DNA of 64,000 bases from Mycobacteroides abscessus ATCC 19977 (GTDB lineage Bacteria; Actinomycetota; Actinomycetes; Mycobacteriales; Mycobacteriaceae), in the NCBI RefSeq assembly GCF_000069185.1, contig NC_010397.1:2914001-2978000 (forward strand), written 5' to 3'. Position 1 is the stretch's first letter, and every line of letters starts with the position of its first letter. Made by a program: the position numbers and the translations under genes. The notes beneath the pieces are model-generated. The model was not told where the DNA came from. It worked only from the letters and a program-made list of their open reading frames with translations, and ran no database searches. Below, one piece after another: positions 31,051-40,814 of this stretch.

Positions 31051-32073
31051 TCACCCGATTTGGACTGGCGCACGCCGTGCGCCGGGGGCTACCGCATCGG
31101 CCGCAGCGGCGGCCTCACAGAGCAGTTCTCCCAGCTGATTCGGGTACACCTGCTCCCCCGCAGCCGTGAGCGCCGCGATCTCCTCCGCATCGCACCAACG
31201 GTGCCCGGTGATGTAGCGCTGCTCCAGATTCGTGCGACCGTCGGTGGCCGGTTCGAACCTCTTGGTGCGGTGCACGAAGAACAATTCCTCGGACCGGATG
31301 GTGGTGCCGTTGAAGTCGAAGACGGCCACGCGCCGCCACAGCGGGCCCACCAGACGCCCGGAGGGAACCGATAGCCCCGTTTCTTCCACCAGTTCGCGTA
31401 CCGCACCGTCGGCCAGCTTCTCTCCCGGCAAGGTCTGTCCACCAACCGTGAACCACCAATGCACTGCCGGGGTCGGCGCCGCAGGATCGAAGCCGCGCAG
31501 CAGCAGCACCCGGCCGTCCTCGTCAAGCAGGATGATCCGGGCCGAGGTGCGGAAGTTGGCCAGCGCCGGATCCTCGGTGCCTGCCCCCGGACGGTCGATG
31601 ATTTCGAAATATGTTGGCATCGGCGCGGTTCCACCCAGACGCAACCAACGGACCGGGCGGCGTACCCGCAGTGCCAGGGTGTCGCGCACGGCATCATTGT
31701 GAAAGCGTCGCGCGATCAGCACGCGCGTCTCGGCATCGGCGAGCTCGGCCACCAAAGCCGGCCGCAGCCGGTCCGGGTCGACGGTGGACAGCGCGGCGGC
31801 GAGCTGGTTTTCGGCGTATTCGCGCCGGTCACGTTCGGCACGTTCGGCTTTCGCCGCCAGCTTGATCAGTTGCTCGTCCTTGAGTGCGTCCCCTACCGCA
31901 CGTGCGACGACGGCGCGACGAGCCAGCGCAGCATCAAGTGCTTGCCAGGACAGGTCACTGCGCACGTGCAGCCGGTCCAGGCGGTTGGCCACCAGGTAGG
32001 CCCAGAGCAGGCCGAGCGCGACCAATAGGGCGATGATGGCGATGACGACGACCGTCAACGCCGAGAACGTCAC
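31051..32073 (-). CDS. Membrane-anchored Nudix hydrolase (Rv2609c homologue)
   Basis: 340 residues. One N-terminal membrane helix is followed by a helical, Arg/Ala-rich stretch of about 110 residues, probably a coiled coil. Then comes a Nudix domain with a complete box ([20 protein letters not shown], fitting GX5EX7REUXEEXGU). It begins with a GTGA overlap with the pimA stop, as the last gene of the PIM operon, like Rv2609c. The substrate could be a nucleotide sugar or GDP-mannose-related compound, but that is guesswork from context. Confidence 0.88.
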   Translation of the reverse strand: MTFSALTVVVIAIIALLVALGLLWAYLVANRLDRLHVRSDLSWQALDAALARRAVVARAVGDALKDEQLIKLAAKAERAERDRREYAENQLAAALSTVDPDRLRPALVAELADAETRVLIARRFHNDAVRDTLALRVRRPVRWLRLGGTAPMPTYFEIIDRPGAGTEDPALANFRTSARIILLDEDGRVLLLRGFDPAAPTPAVHWWFTVGGQTLPGEKLADGAVRELVEETGLSVPSGRLVGPLWRRVAVFDFNGTTIRSEELFFVHRTKRFEPATDGRTNLEQRYITGHRWCDAEEIAALTAAGEQVYPNQLGELLCEAAAAADAVAPGARRAPVQIG

Positions 32074-33197
32074 CAACTGTCCACCTTCACCCGCGCGCCA
32101 GAGGCGGTGACGGTCTCATAGACGAGCATGATCTGCTGGGCGACCACCGACCAGTCGTACCGCTGCACCGCCTCGGTGCCGGCCGCGACCAGCTGTGCCC
32201 GGCCTTCGTCATTACCCAGCACATCGATGAGGGCCGCCGCCAAGGCATCGGGATCGCCGGTGGGTGTCAGCCGGCCCGCAGTGCCGTCCAGAAGCACCCG
32301 GCGGAAGGCATCCAGCGAGCTGGCGACGACGGCCGTGCCCGCCGCCATCGCCTCCACCAAGACAATGCCGAAGCTCTCGCCGCCGATATTGGGCGCACAG
32401 TAGACGTCGGCGCTGCGCATGGCCGAAGCCTTGGTGGCGTCGTCGACCTGTCCCAGAAACTTCAGATGCTTAGCCAGCGGTCCCGCCTGCGTGCGCAATT
32501 CGGCTTCGTCGCCGCGCCCCACGATCAAGATCTCCACATCGGGAAAGCTGGTCGCGATCTTCGGCAGTGCGCCCATCAGCACGTCCATGCCCTTGCGCGG
32601 CTCGTCGTAGCGCCCCAGGAACAGCACCGTTTTACCTTCGCGTGGGTACCCCTCAAGAACGGGCGCGCCCGAGAAGGAGCGAACGTCGACACCATTGGGG
32701 ATCTCCACCGCGTCGGATCCCAGCGCCTCCATCTGCCAGCGCCGGGCCAGCTCCGAGACCGCTATCCGGCCCACGATCTTCTCGTGCCAGGGACGTAGCA
32801 CGGCTTGAAACACGCTGAGCGTCAACGACTTGGTGGTGGACGTGTGGAACGTCGCGACAATCGGCCCCTCTGCCACCATGAGCGCCAGCATCGACAGGCT
32901 CGGCGCGTTCGGTTCATGCAGGTGCAGAACGTCAAAGTCGCCGTCGACAAGCCAGCGCCTGGTCTTGGCATAGGTAGCCGGGCCGAATCGAAGCCGCGCC
33001 ACCGATCCGTTGTACGGGATCGGAACGGCCTTGCCGCCGGAGACCACGAACTCGGGCAGCTCCAGATCCGACGACGACGGCGCAAGCAGGCTCACGTGGT
33101 GGCCGCGATCACGCATGACCTCTGCCAGCTGCACGACATGGGACTGGACGCCACCCGGTACGTCAAAGGAGTACGGGCAGACCATCCCGATGCGCAT
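32070..33197 (-). CDS. pimA: Phosphatidyl-myo-inositol mannosyltransferase PimA
   Basis: 375 residues, GT4 (GT-B) fold. The N-terminal Rossmann domain begins MRIGMVCPYSFDVPGGVQSH, and HLHEPNAPSLS and FHTSTTKS follow. The C-terminal domain has FLGRYDEPRKGMDVLM and the donor-binding GGESFGIVLVEAMAAGTAVV. It adds the first mannose from GDP-mannose to phosphatidylinositol on the cytoplasmic membrane face. The start ATG overlaps the patA stop by one base (TAATG). Confidence 0.97.
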   Translation of the reverse strand: MRIGMVCPYSFDVPGGVQSHVVQLAEVMRDRGHHVSLLAPSSSDLELPEFVVSGGKAVPIPYNGSVARLRFGPATYAKTRRWLVDGDFDVLHLHEPNAPSLSMLALMVAEGPIVATFHTSTTKSLTLSVFQAVLRPWHEKIVGRIAVSELARRWQMEALGSDAVEIPNGVDVRSFSGAPVLEGYPREGKTVLFLGRYDEPRKGMDVLMGALPKIATSFPDVEILIVGRGDEAELRTQAGPLAKHLKFLGQVDDATKASAMRSADVYCAPNIGGESFGIVLVEAMAAGTAVVASSLDAFRRVLLDGTAGRLTPTGDPDALAAALIDVLGNDEGRAQLVAAGTEAVQRYDWSVVAQQIMLVYETVTASGARVKVDSW

Positions 33198-34162
33198 TAC
33201 GCCTGCCCACCAACGGGATCGGTCTCCCGGGAGGCCGCAGGCTCCTGCGGCGGCGCCGTCCGCAGTTTGGAGCGGCGCTCCTCGGACAAATCGTCGAGCC
33301 ATAGCGGCTGCAGCATGTGCCAATCCGCGGGTCGTTCGGCGATATTGGCGGCGAAGACATCGGCCATCGCCTGTGTGGCGACCGCGACATCGCCCGCCGA
33401 GGTATCAACGGCCTGATGGATGCGGACTCCCCACCGCTCATGCGGTTCAAACCAGCAGTGCGCAGGTAACAGACGTGCTCCGGTGTCGATCGCCAGACGT
33501 GCGGGCCCTGCGGGCATGCGGGCCTCGGCACCGAAAAAATCGACGGGTACGCCACTGCGACTCAGATCGCGATCGGCCATGAGGCAGACGACACGGTTCT
33601 CCCGCAATCGCTGGGCCAGCAGCTCATATGGCCCCGACGCATCGCCGGTGAGCGCAAGCACCTCGAATCCCAGGGTCTCGCGATAGTCCAGGAAGCGCCG
33701 GTACAACGACTCGGGTTTCAGACGCTCGGCCACGGTGGTGAAGGTGCCGTAGGTCTGCGCCAGCCACACCCCCGCCATGTCCCAGTTTCCGCTGTGCGGC
33801 AGCGCGATAACCGTTCCCCGCCCTTCGGCCTGCGAGGCGTCAAGGTTCCGACGGCCGTATAGGCAACTATCCAGGCGGGCGGCGAGACGCTCCATGTTCT
33901 GCGAGGGCAGCCGGAACGCTTCGCGCCAGTACCGTGCGTAGGAACGCATCGAGTCGATGATGAGCCGGTCGGGCACCTCCCGGGGGTGTACGTCCAGCAC
34001 CCGCGCGAGGTTCTTGCGCAGCTGCTCGGGTCCCCCTTTACGGGCACCGGCCATGGCGCCGACGTCGAATATGGCGCGGGCAAGCAGGTCTGGAGTGATC
34101 TGCGTCAGATTCCATCCCGCGGCATATCCCCAGTCGGCGGCGCGCTCTCCCCAGACACTCAT
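33197..34162 (-). CDS. patA: PIM acyltransferase PatA
   Basis: 321 residues of the LpxL-like acyltransferase family. The HX4D catalytic motif is LPHSGNWDMAGVW, and a second conserved part is LMADRDLSRSGVPVDFFGAEA. It transfers palmitate to the mannose on PIM1/PIM2. It overlaps pgsA1 by ATGA and pimA by one base, within the same operon. The ATG was chosen for match to Rv2611c; the frame extends 50 codons upstream over pgsA1. Confidence 0.95.
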   Translation of the reverse strand: MSVWGERAADWGYAAGWNLTQITPDLLARAIFDVGAMAGARKGGPEQLRKNLARVLDVHPREVPDRLIIDSMRSYARYWREAFRLPSQNMERLAARLDSCLYGRRNLDASQAEGRGTVIALPHSGNWDMAGVWLAQTYGTFTTVAERLKPESLYRRFLDYRETLGFEVLALTGDASGPYELLAQRLRENRVVCLMADRDLSRSGVPVDFFGAEARMPAGPARLAIDTGARLLPAHCWFEPHERWGVRIHQAVDTSAGDVAVATQAMADVFAANIAERPADWHMLQPLWLDDLSEERRSKLRTAPPQEPAASRETDPVGGQA

Positions 34163-34821
34163 GGCTGATTCGTCTCCGCGGTGTCCTGTCCCGCATCGGA
34201 ATTGGGCAGCAGGTCCAGCGCTCCGGGAGAGGTACGGACCGCATGCATACGCTGGGCCACCGTCACCAAGCTCGCAACGGCCAGCACCCACATCGCCGTG
34301 TGCAGCGGCCACTGCACCCCGAATCCACCGCTGAATATCGCTCCGGCGAGCACGATGATGAGCCGCTCCGGTCGCTCAATGAGGCCACCGTCGGCACGCA
34401 ATCCGGAGGCCTCGGCTCGCGCCTTCACATACGAGATCACCTGCGAGGTGATCATGCAGATCAGCGTCGCGACCACCAAAGAGGTTGATCCCCAGCCGAA
34501 CGCGGCCCACCAAACGAGCCCGGCGAACACCGCGCCGTCGGCTACCCGATCGCATGTCGCGTCGAGGACCGCGCCGAATCGGGTGCCGCCGCCACGTGCG
34601 CGAGCCATCGCGCCGTCGAGCATGTCGAACATCGCGAACAACCACACCGCCATGCCGCCCCAGAAGAGGTGCCCGGTCGGGAAAAGTGTCAGCGCCGCAA
34701 CCACCGATGCGGCGGTTCCGAAGATGGTGACCGTGTCCGGGGTGAATCCCGCACGCAACAGCGCGCTGGCCAGCGGGTTGGTGATCTTCGCGAATGTCTC
34801 CCGCGAGAGCAGGCCGCTCAT
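34159..34821 (-). CDS. pgsA1: Phosphatidylinositol(-phosphate) synthase PgsA1
   Basis: 220 residues with six likely membrane helices and the CDP-alcohol phosphotransferase motif DG-X2-AR-X8-G-X3-D-X3-D, seen as MLDGAMARA and GAVLDATCD. It makes phosphatidylinositol (in mycobacteria through PI-phosphate) from CDP-diacylglycerol and inositol phosphate. It overlaps the HIT gene and patA by four bases each, keeping the first steps of PIM synthesis in one transcript. Confidence 0.95.
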   Translation of the reverse strand: MSGLLSRETFAKITNPLASALLRAGFTPDTVTIFGTAASVVAALTLFPTGHLFWGGMAVWLFAMFDMLDGAMARARGGGTRFGAVLDATCDRVADGAVFAGLVWWAAFGWGSTSLVVATLICMITSQVISYVKARAEASGLRADGGLIERPERLIIVLAGAIFSGGFGVQWPLHTAMWVLAVASLVTVAQRMHAVRTSPGALDLLPNSDAGQDTAETNQP

Positions 34822-35372
34822 GGCAACTGCTCCCAGGCGGTGGCGAGCAGCGTGCGGGTGTCTCGCAGCAGCTGCGGCAATACCTTGGAGTCGCCGATGA
34901 TGGTGATGAAGTTCGCATCACCGCCCCAGCGCGGCACCACGTGCTGATGCAGGTGTTCGGACAGGGAGCCGCCCGCGGCACTACCCAGATTGAGGCCCAC
35001 GTTGAAGCCGTGGGGCCGTGAGACCTTCTTGATCACCCGAATCGCCTTCTGGGTGAAGGCCATCAGTTCACGGCTCTCCCCTTCGGTGAGATCTTCGAGC
35101 TCGGCCACCTGGCGGTACGGCACCACCATCAAATGACCCGGGTTGTATGGATACAGATTCAGCACGGCGTAGACATGCTCACCGCGGGCCACGACCAAAC
35201 CGTCTTCGTCGGCCATCTCCGGGATCTCGGTGAAGGGCGCCGAGTCCGGGCTGGGCGCCTTCACGGCCTCGGCGATGTAACTCATCCGGTGGGGGCTCCA
35301 CAGCCGCTGCAGATGATCCGGGTCGCCCACGCCGCGGTCGATGATGGTCGAGTCCTGGTCAGTCACTGGCAC
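34818..35372 (-). CDS. HIT-family hydrolase/Ap4A phosphorylase (Rv2613c homologue)
   Basis: 184 residues with the histidine triad [12 protein letters not shown] near residue 140 and [20 protein letters not shown] before it. The M. tuberculosis homologue Rv2613c is a diadenosine tetraphosphate phosphorylase, which is likely also here. The start lies inside the last 14 bases of thrS, giving a thrS-HIT-pgsA1 chain of overlaps. A GTG two codons in is an alternative start. Confidence 0.93.
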   Translation of the reverse strand: MPVTDQDSTIIDRGVGDPDHLQRLWSPHRMSYIAEAVKAPSPDSAPFTEIPEMADEDGLVVARGEHVYAVLNLYPYNPGHLMVVPYRQVAELEDLTEGESRELMAFTQKAIRVIKKVSRPHGFNVGLNLGSAAGGSLSEHLHQHVVPRWGGDANFITIIGDSKVLPQLLRDTRTLLATAWEQLP

Positions 35373-37413
35373 CCAGCTTCAGGAGTTCGGCAGTCGGCGA
35401 GACGTTTTCACGTCTGTTCACCCAGTCGACGATGGCGGCGACAGCCTCGTCCCGGGGCACCCCATTCACCTGGGTACGGTCGCGGAACCGGAAGCTGACG
35501 GCGCCCGCCTCGACATCGCGATCGCCGGCCAGCAGCAAGAACGGCACCCGCTGGTTGGTGTGATTGACGATCTTCTTGTTCATGCGGTCATCGCTGCTGT
35601 CTACCTCGGCCCGGATGCCCTGCGCTTTGAGCTGCGAAACAATGTCGTTCAGATATGGCGCGTGCGCATCGGCGATCGGGATACCCACCGCCTGCACCGG
35701 CGACAACCAGGCCGGGAAGGCTCCCGCGTAGTGCTCGGTGAGCACACCGAAGAACCGTTCGATGGATCCGAAGAGAGCACGGTGGATCAGCACCGGCTGC
35801 TTACGGGTGCCGTCGGCGGCGGTGTACTCGAGGTTGAAGCGCTCGGGCATGTTGAAGTCGAGCTGAATGGTCGACATCTGCCACGACCGTCCCAGCGCAT
35901 CCTTGGCCTGCACCGAGATCTTGGGGCCGTAGAAGGCCGCACCGCCAGGATCCGGCACCAGCTGCAGCCCTGAATCGAGCGCCACCTGCTCCAGCGTCTT
36001 GGTCGCTTCCTCCCAGACCTCGTCGGACCCAACGAATTTCGCCTCGTCCTTGGTCGACAGTTCTAGGTAGAAGTCATCAAGCCCGTAGTCGGACAGCAGG
36101 TCCAGCACGAATCGCAGCAGCGAGGTCAGCTCCTCATGCATCTGCTCGCGGGTGGTGTAGATGTGCGCGTCGTCCTGCGTCATGCCGCGCACCCGGGTCA
36201 ATCCGTGCACCACACCGGATTTCTCATATCGGTAGACCGATCCGAATTCGAAGAGCCGCAAGGGCAATTCACGGTACGAGCGGCCCCGTGCCCGGTAGAT
36301 CAGGTGGTGCATCGGGCAGTTCATGGGCTTGAGGTAGTAATTCTGGCCCGGCTTGCGTACCGTGCCGTCCTCATTGAGTTCGGCGTCGATATGCATCGGG
36401 GGAAACATGCCGTCGGAGTACCAGTCCAGGTGACCCGAGGTTTGGTAAAGGTTCTCCTTGGTGATGTGCGGGGTGTTGACGAACTCGTAGCCGGCGGCAG
36501 TGTGCTTGGCGCGCGAATAGTCCTCCAGCTCCTTGCGCACGATGCCACCCTTCGGATGGAAAACCGGTAGGCCGGAACCAATTTCATCGGGGAAGCTGAA
36601 CAGATCCAGCTCCACACCGAGCTTGCGGTGATCGCGCCGCTGCGCCTCTTCCAACAGCTCGAGATGCTTGTCGAGGGCTTCCTGCGACTCCCAGGCGGTG
36701 CCGTAGACACGCTGCATGCTGGCGTTCGCCTGATTACCACGCCAGTAGGCGGCCGAGCTACGGGTGAGCCGGAAGGCCGGAATGTGCTTGGTGGTGGGGA
36801 TATGCGGGCCGCGGCACAAGTCGAACCATTCCCGTTCCCCGGTGCGGGGATTCAGGTTGTCGTAGGCGGATAACTCGTCGCCGCCGACCTCCATGACCTC
36901 CGGGTCATCGGCTCCGGACTTGTCCGACACCAATTCCAGCTTGAATGGCTCGTTGGCGAGCTCGGCCTGGGCCTCTTCTACCGATTCGTAAACCCGGCGC
37001 GAAAAACGTTGCCCTTCTTTGATGATCTGCTTCATCTTCTTTTCGAGGGCGGTCAAGTCCTCGGGAGTGAAGGCGTGATCAATCCCGAAGTCATAGTAGA
37101 AGCCGTCGGTGATCGGCGGGCCGATGCCGAGCTTTGCCTGCGGGAACAGCTCCTGCACGGCCTGCGCCAGCACATGGGCGGCCGAGTGCCGGATGACGCT
37201 GCGGCCGTCCTCGGTATTGGCCGCAACCGGCTCGACCTCGGTGTCGGATTCCGGGGTCCAGGACAAATCCTTGAGCGCACCATCCACACGCACGACGACG
37301 ATGGCGTCCTCGCCCTTGCCGGGCAGGCCGGCCTCCCGCACCGCGGTCCCCGCCGTCGTCCCGGCCGGCACCCGGATTGGGGCCACAAGGGAAGACGGGT
37401 TGGGCGCAGTCAT
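35359..37413 (-). CDS. thrS: Threonyl-tRNA synthetase
   Basis: 684 residues. An N-terminal TGS domain is followed by the editing domain with [17 protein letters not shown] (HX3H) and [11 protein letters not shown]. The class II core has [19 protein letters not shown] sequence (here [15 protein letters not shown]), motif 2 [13 protein letters not shown], and motif 3 [15 protein letters not shown]. The anticodon-binding domain is at the C-terminus. It heads the run that leads into the PIM operon, as in M. tuberculosis. Confidence 0.97.
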   Translation of the reverse strand: MTAPNPSSLVAPIRVPAGTTAGTAVREAGLPGKGEDAIVVVRVDGALKDLSWTPESDTEVEPVAANTEDGRSVIRHSAAHVLAQAVQELFPQAKLGIGPPITDGFYYDFGIDHAFTPEDLTALEKKMKQIIKEGQRFSRRVYESVEEAQAELANEPFKLELVSDKSGADDPEVMEVGGDELSAYDNLNPRTGEREWFDLCRGPHIPTTKHIPAFRLTRSSAAYWRGNQANASMQRVYGTAWESQEALDKHLELLEEAQRRDHRKLGVELDLFSFPDEIGSGLPVFHPKGGIVRKELEDYSRAKHTAAGYEFVNTPHITKENLYQTSGHLDWYSDGMFPPMHIDAELNEDGTVRKPGQNYYLKPMNCPMHHLIYRARGRSYRELPLRLFEFGSVYRYEKSGVVHGLTRVRGMTQDDAHIYTTREQMHEELTSLLRFVLDLLSDYGLDDFYLELSTKDEAKFVGSDEVWEEATKTLEQVALDSGLQLVPDPGGAAFYGPKISVQAKDALGRSWQMSTIQLDFNMPERFNLEYTAADGTRKQPVLIHRALFGSIERFFGVLTEHYAGAFPAWLSPVQAVGIPIADAHAPYLNDIVSQLKAQGIRAEVDSSDDRMNKKIVNHTNQRVPFLLLAGDRDVEAGAVSFRFRDRTQVNGVPRDEAVAAIVDWVNRRENVSPTAELLKLGASD

Positions 37414-37505
37414 CGGCAGTTCTCCAATTCAGAGACGGGGGGTTTGCGAACTCATGCTATCGGTCCGCACCAGCCACTTCCCAGCCCGATGGGTGCCATG
37501 CGCAC

Positions 37506-38600
37506 TCAGGCCGATTGCGCGCGGAATGTGTTCCGATATGCCAGGGGCGAGACCCCGGTGAGACGACGGAACTGCTCCCGGAAATTCGCAGGTGAGCCGA
37601 ACCCCACCTCACGCCCGATCCACTCCACGGAATCCGCCGATCGCTCCAGGAGCTGCTGGGCATGACGGACCCGTACTCCGGTCAGCCACTGCATGGGCGT
37701 CTGGCCTGTTTCGGCCCGAAACCGCCGGTTGAGGCTGCGCACGCTGGTGGACGCCTCGGTCGCGAGGTCCTCCAGGGATAGTTCGCGATGGGCGTTGTGT
37801 TCGATCCAGGCCAATATCTCGCCAAGGCTGACCTCGGCGCGCCGGCGATTCCGGATGACGTACTGCGCTTGCCCGCCGTCGCGGTGCAGCGGGGCCACCG
37901 CAACACGGGCAGCTTCCGCGGCGACCGCCGCGCCGTGATCGCGCGCCACGATGTGCAGACATAGGTCGAGCCCGGCGGCGGCACCCGCGGAGGTGAGCAC
38001 CTGCCCCTCGTCGACGTACAGCACGTCGGCGTCCAGGTGCACCGCCGGGTACCTCTCGCGGAACAGGTCGGCGGCGAGCCAGTGCGTGGTGGCGCGCTTG
38101 CCGTCCAGAATCCCGGCTTCAGCGAGTGTGAAGGCACCGGCGCATATGGAGGCGATGCGCGTTCCGCGCTCGTAGGCGCCCCTCAGCGCATCGAGGACGC
38201 CCTCGGGTAGGGGCGCGGTGGGGTTGTCACGCGCGGGAACCACGATGGTCTCGGCCTCCGAAACAGCCTCGAGCCCAAGATCTGTCGCGATGCCGAACGG
38301 TCCCGCGGAGACCACGGGCTCGGTGCCACACACCCGCACGAGGTAGGGCCTGCTGCCGTCGGCGAGGTACACGCGGCGGAACACCTCAACCGCAGTGGCC
38401 AGATCGAAGCCGATGGTTCCGGGAAGCGCAAGAACGACGACGGAGTGAGGCTCGCCCGAACGACCCAGCCGCCCGGAGTGAGGCTCGCCCGAACGACCCA
38501 GCCGCCCGGAGTGAGGCTCGCCCGAACGACCCAGCCGCCCAGAGTGAGGCTCGCCCGAACGACCCGGCTCCCCAGAGTGAGGCCCTCTCGCAGAACGCAT
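37506..38600 (-). CDS. GlxA-family AraC-type regulator with a repeat-coded N-terminus
   Basis: 364 residues. After about 50 residues made of an 11-residue repeat (PHSGRLGRSGE type) comes a DJ-1/PfpI-like sensing domain (about 54-215) with GFDLATAVEVFRRVYL and SICAGAFTLAEAGIL. A C-terminal AraC DNA-binding domain (about 255-360) follows, with LEDLATEASTSVRSLNRRFR and SPANFREQFRRLTGVSPLAY. The only usable start is the ATG in front of the repeats; inside them no ATG, GTG or TTG occurs in frame. It is divergent from a stand-alone DJ-1/PfpI gene. The ligand is unknown. Confidence 0.85.
   Translation of the reverse strand: MRSARGPHSGEPGRSGEPHSGRLGRSGEPHSGRLGRSGEPHSGRLGRSGEPHSVVVLALPGTIGFDLATAVEVFRRVYLADGSRPYLVRVCGTEPVVSAGPFGIATDLGLEAVSEAETIVVPARDNPTAPLPEGVLDALRGAYERGTRIASICAGAFTLAEAGILDGKRATTHWLAADLFRERYPAVHLDADVLYVDEGQVLTSAGAAAGLDLCLHIVARDHGAAVAAEAARVAVAPLHRDGGQAQYVIRNRRRAEVSLGEILAWIEHNAHRELSLEDLATEASTSVRSLNRRFRAETGQTPMQWLTGVRVRHAQQLLERSADSVEWIGREVGFGSPANFREQFRRLTGVSPLAYRNTFRAQSA
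38447..38578. repeat. 33-bp tandem repeat, four units, in-frame minisatellite
   Basis: Four head-to-tail units of 33 bases starting with GAGGCTCGCCCGAACGACCC. Units 1 and 2 are identical, unit 3 has one change, and unit 4 a few; a degraded fifth copy begins after them. They code the N-terminal repeats of the GlxA-type regulator. Because 33 is divisible by three, unit gain or loss keeps the frame. The copies have no spacers, so this is not a CRISPR. Confidence 0.95.
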
Positions 38601-38640
38601 GCGGGTGAGCCTATCGCGCTAATGGCAAGATCTCATCGGT

Positions 38641-38678
38641 CAGTGGCTATTTGGCCACTTCTACGGAAACGGCCACTG
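38641..38678. promoter_or_regulatory. Repeated GGCCACT boxes between GlxA-type and DJ-1 genes
   Basis: GGCCACT occurs twice as direct repeats 18 bases apart. It also forms an inverted repeat with AGTGGC (AGTGGC-TATTTG-GCCACT), and the outer CAGTGGC pairs with GCCACTG. The cluster ends about 16 bases before the DJ-1 start. Tandem boxes roughly two helical turns apart suit an AraC-type dimer, probably the divergent regulator itself (inferred). Confidence 0.5.
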
Positions 38679-38693
38679 CACGACGATGTGTTG

Positions 38694-39464
38694 ATGCAGA
38701 TAGCGATCTTGGCGTATCCCGGTATGACGGCCCTCGACGCGATCGGCCCCTACGAAATGCTCCGAGGTCTGCCGTCGGCGGAGTTTCGATTCGTGTGGCA
38801 CCGGCCGGGGCCGATAGTGACCGACAGCGGTGTGCTGACGCTCGGCGCGACCCATTCATTGACCGAGACGCCGGCTCCCGACATGGTCCTCGTTGGTGGC
38901 TCGATGCCCGCCACCCTGAGCACGGCCGCCGACGAGCGGGTGCTGGACTGGCTGCGAAAGGTGCATGAAACCACGTCCTGGACCGCGTCGGTGTGCAGTG
39001 GATCGCTCATCCTGGGCGCGGCAGGGATTCTCCGCGGCAGGGACGCCACGTGTCATTGGGCCGGACAGCGTCTACTGGCCACCTTCGGCGCCAATCCGCA
39101 GCGCGACAAGAGAATCGTCCGCGACGGCAAGGTGATCACCGCTGCCGGAGTGTCCGCGGGGCTTGACCTTGGACTGTGGCTCGTCGGCGAAATCGCCGGA
39201 CGGCCACGGGCTGAGGCAACCGCGCTGTGCATCGAGTACGACCCGCAGCCACCGTTCAATACCGGCCACATGAGCAAGGCATCGACCCGCAACAAGGCCG
39301 ATGCGGTACGCGTGATCAAGGGCCTGCTCTCGGCACGCGATGCCGGCACAGAACTCGCGGCGGGTTCGAAGATGCTGTGGACGAACGCCATCGCCCGAAT
39401 CAGGTCGACCGACAGATCTGGCCATCGCCACGCACCGGGCCCGCTCAGGGCTGGCCGGGGTTGA
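38694..39464 (+). CDS. DJ-1/PfpI-family protein
   Basis: 256 residues. MQIAILAYPGMTALDAIGPY opens the flavodoxin-like fold and SVCSGSLILGAAGIL holds the nucleophile-elbow Cys. TAAGVSAGLDLGLWLVG is also typical of the isonitrile-hydratase/AraC-partner branch. No DNA-binding domain follows; the last 60 residues are Arg-rich. It is likely an enzyme or sensor linked to the divergent regulator. The start was placed at the ATG of the first beta strand. Confidence 0.83.
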   Translation: MQIAILAYPGMTALDAIGPYEMLRGLPSAEFRFVWHRPGPIVTDSGVLTLGATHSLTETPAPDMVLVGGSMPATLSTAADERVLDWLRKVHETTSWTASVCSGSLILGAAGILRGRDATCHWAGQRLLATFGANPQRDKRIVRDGKVITAAGVSAGLDLGLWLVGEIAGRPRAEATALCIEYDPQPPFNTGHMSKASTRNKADAVRVIKGLLSARDAGTELAAGSKMLWTNAIARIRSTDRSGHRHAPGPLRAGRG

Positions 39465-40074
39465 GCTTCACAAACAGCGCGTCCGCTTCGGCGAGCACCT
39501 CGTCACCGTCCAGCAGCCGACCGGTCATGAATACCTTGCGCCCCTCAACGCGAGCCAGAGTGCAGTCGTACCGCAGCTCCTTCTCGATGGGAGTGATCTT
39601 GCGGTAGTTGATATTCAAGTAAGCCGTGCGCAGCTTGCGCAGATCGGTCAACAACAGCGAGCCGGTCCCGAAGATGGTGTCGAACAGCAGCCCGAGGCAG
39701 CCACCGTGCACAGCACCGTTGCGCCCCAGGTGGTAGCGGCCGAAAGTAGCTGTGCCAGTGAGGACCCCGTTGTCGAAGCTCTCGATCGTCATGGGTACCA
39801 ACAGGATGTTCCCCCGGAGCGGGAGGTCGGTACGCCGCCCCGAAGGCGAGTCCCATTCCGAGACCTCGTACGGAGCCAGCAGTTTATTCATAGCCTCGAG
39901 CTGATCGGCCAGCTCGGTGACCACCGCATCGGGCGGCAGCGCGGCCCGCGCACGATCCTGCAGGGTCCGCAGCGCATCGATGAAACGGCCGTAGTCGGGG
40001 CCGCCCTTGAGAGTGGGATCGGGCGGGTTGAACCCACCACCCTCATGCGCAGTTACTGCTTCCTCGGTGGTCAT
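39445..40074 (-). CDS. PaaI-type hot-dog thioesterase
   Basis: 209 residues. The C-terminal hot-dog domain has GAVHGGCLGLLFDTIFG and LNINYRKITPIEKELRYDC, the hallmarks of PaaI/YbgC-like thioesterases; the first 90 residues are helical. It probably hydrolyses an acyl-CoA. It overlaps the convergent DJ-1 gene by 20 bases. Its start is only 19 bases from the divergent DUF1990 start, leaving almost no room for separate promoters. Confidence 0.82.
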   Translation of the reverse strand: MTTEEAVTAHEGGGFNPPDPTLKGGPDYGRFIDALRTLQDRARAALPPDAVVTELADQLEAMNKLLAPYEVSEWDSPSGRRTDLPLRGNILLVPMTIESFDNGVLTGTATFGRYHLGRNGAVHGGCLGLLFDTIFGTGSLLLTDLRKLRTAYLNINYRKITPIEKELRYDCTLARVEGRKVFMTGRLLDGDEVLAEADALFVKLNPGQP

Positions 40075-40093
40075 ACTCCCCTACGTTATTGGG

Positions 40094-40591
40094 GTGGATA
40101 TTGCCCGGTTGAGCCAGCTCCCTTTCACCTACCCGGAGAGGGGCGCGACGGCCGGTGAGCTGCCCGCCGGGTACCACCACGTACGGGAATCTCGGCAGAT
40201 CGGGACCGGCGAGGCCCGATTCGAGGAGGCGGCCGCACGCCTGATGCGTTTCGGAATCCAGCATGGAATCGGGCTGCGGGTCCTGACCTCGGCGCCCGAG
40301 GTCGGCGAGGGCGTGAATGTGGCGACACGACTGTGGCCGTTCTGGGCGTTATGCCGCATCGTTTACGTGGTCGACGAGCCGAACCGGCGCGGATTTGCCT
40401 ACGGCACGCTTCAAGGACACCCCGAAACCGGCGAAGAGGCGTTCATTGTGCGCCGTGATCCTTCCAACGACGTTGTCAGCGTGGAAATTACCGCCTTCTC
40501 CAGGCCGTCATTCTGGTGGATTCGGCTAGGCAATCCGCTGGCGAAGCAACTGCAGCGGATAGTCACGCAGCGGTACCTGCGCGCGCTATGA
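40094..40591 (+). CDS. DUF1990 family protein
   Basis: 165 residues of the DUF1990 family: LPFTYPERGATAG and GYHHVRESRQIGTGEARFEEA at the start, WALCRIVYVVDEPNRRGFAYGTL centrally, and HPETGEEAFIVRR near the end. The family has no known function. The GTG start was chosen because the conserved part begins directly after it. Its transcript would start inside or at the edge of the divergent thioesterase gene. Confidence 0.85.
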   Translation: MDIARLSQLPFTYPERGATAGELPAGYHHVRESRQIGTGEARFEEAAARLMRFGIQHGIGLRVLTSAPEVGEGVNVATRLWPFWALCRIVYVVDEPNRRGFAYGTLQGHPETGEEAFIVRRDPSNDVVSVEITAFSRPSFWWIRLGNPLAKQLQRIVTQRYLRAL

Positions 40592-40814
40592 CCGCACCGC
40601 AGCATCGAACCCTCCCCGGGTAACCTATCTATTAGCTGGGCGCTCAATTCAGCTATCTTTTGGCGTGTCGCGTTCATCGGCGATTCCCAGGTAATTTCGG
40701 GCCCATCCCGGCCGGTCCGGTCGTGAACAGCAAATATTCTGTGGATTCAAATCGTTATGATGTGTAACCTTTTGTTCAACTCTGATTCATGCATTGTTAG
40801 GAGCGCTGGACCTG

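Noticed and set aside
38447..38578. CRISPR array
   Set aside because: The 33-bp units are directly joined with no spacers, and no cas genes are near.
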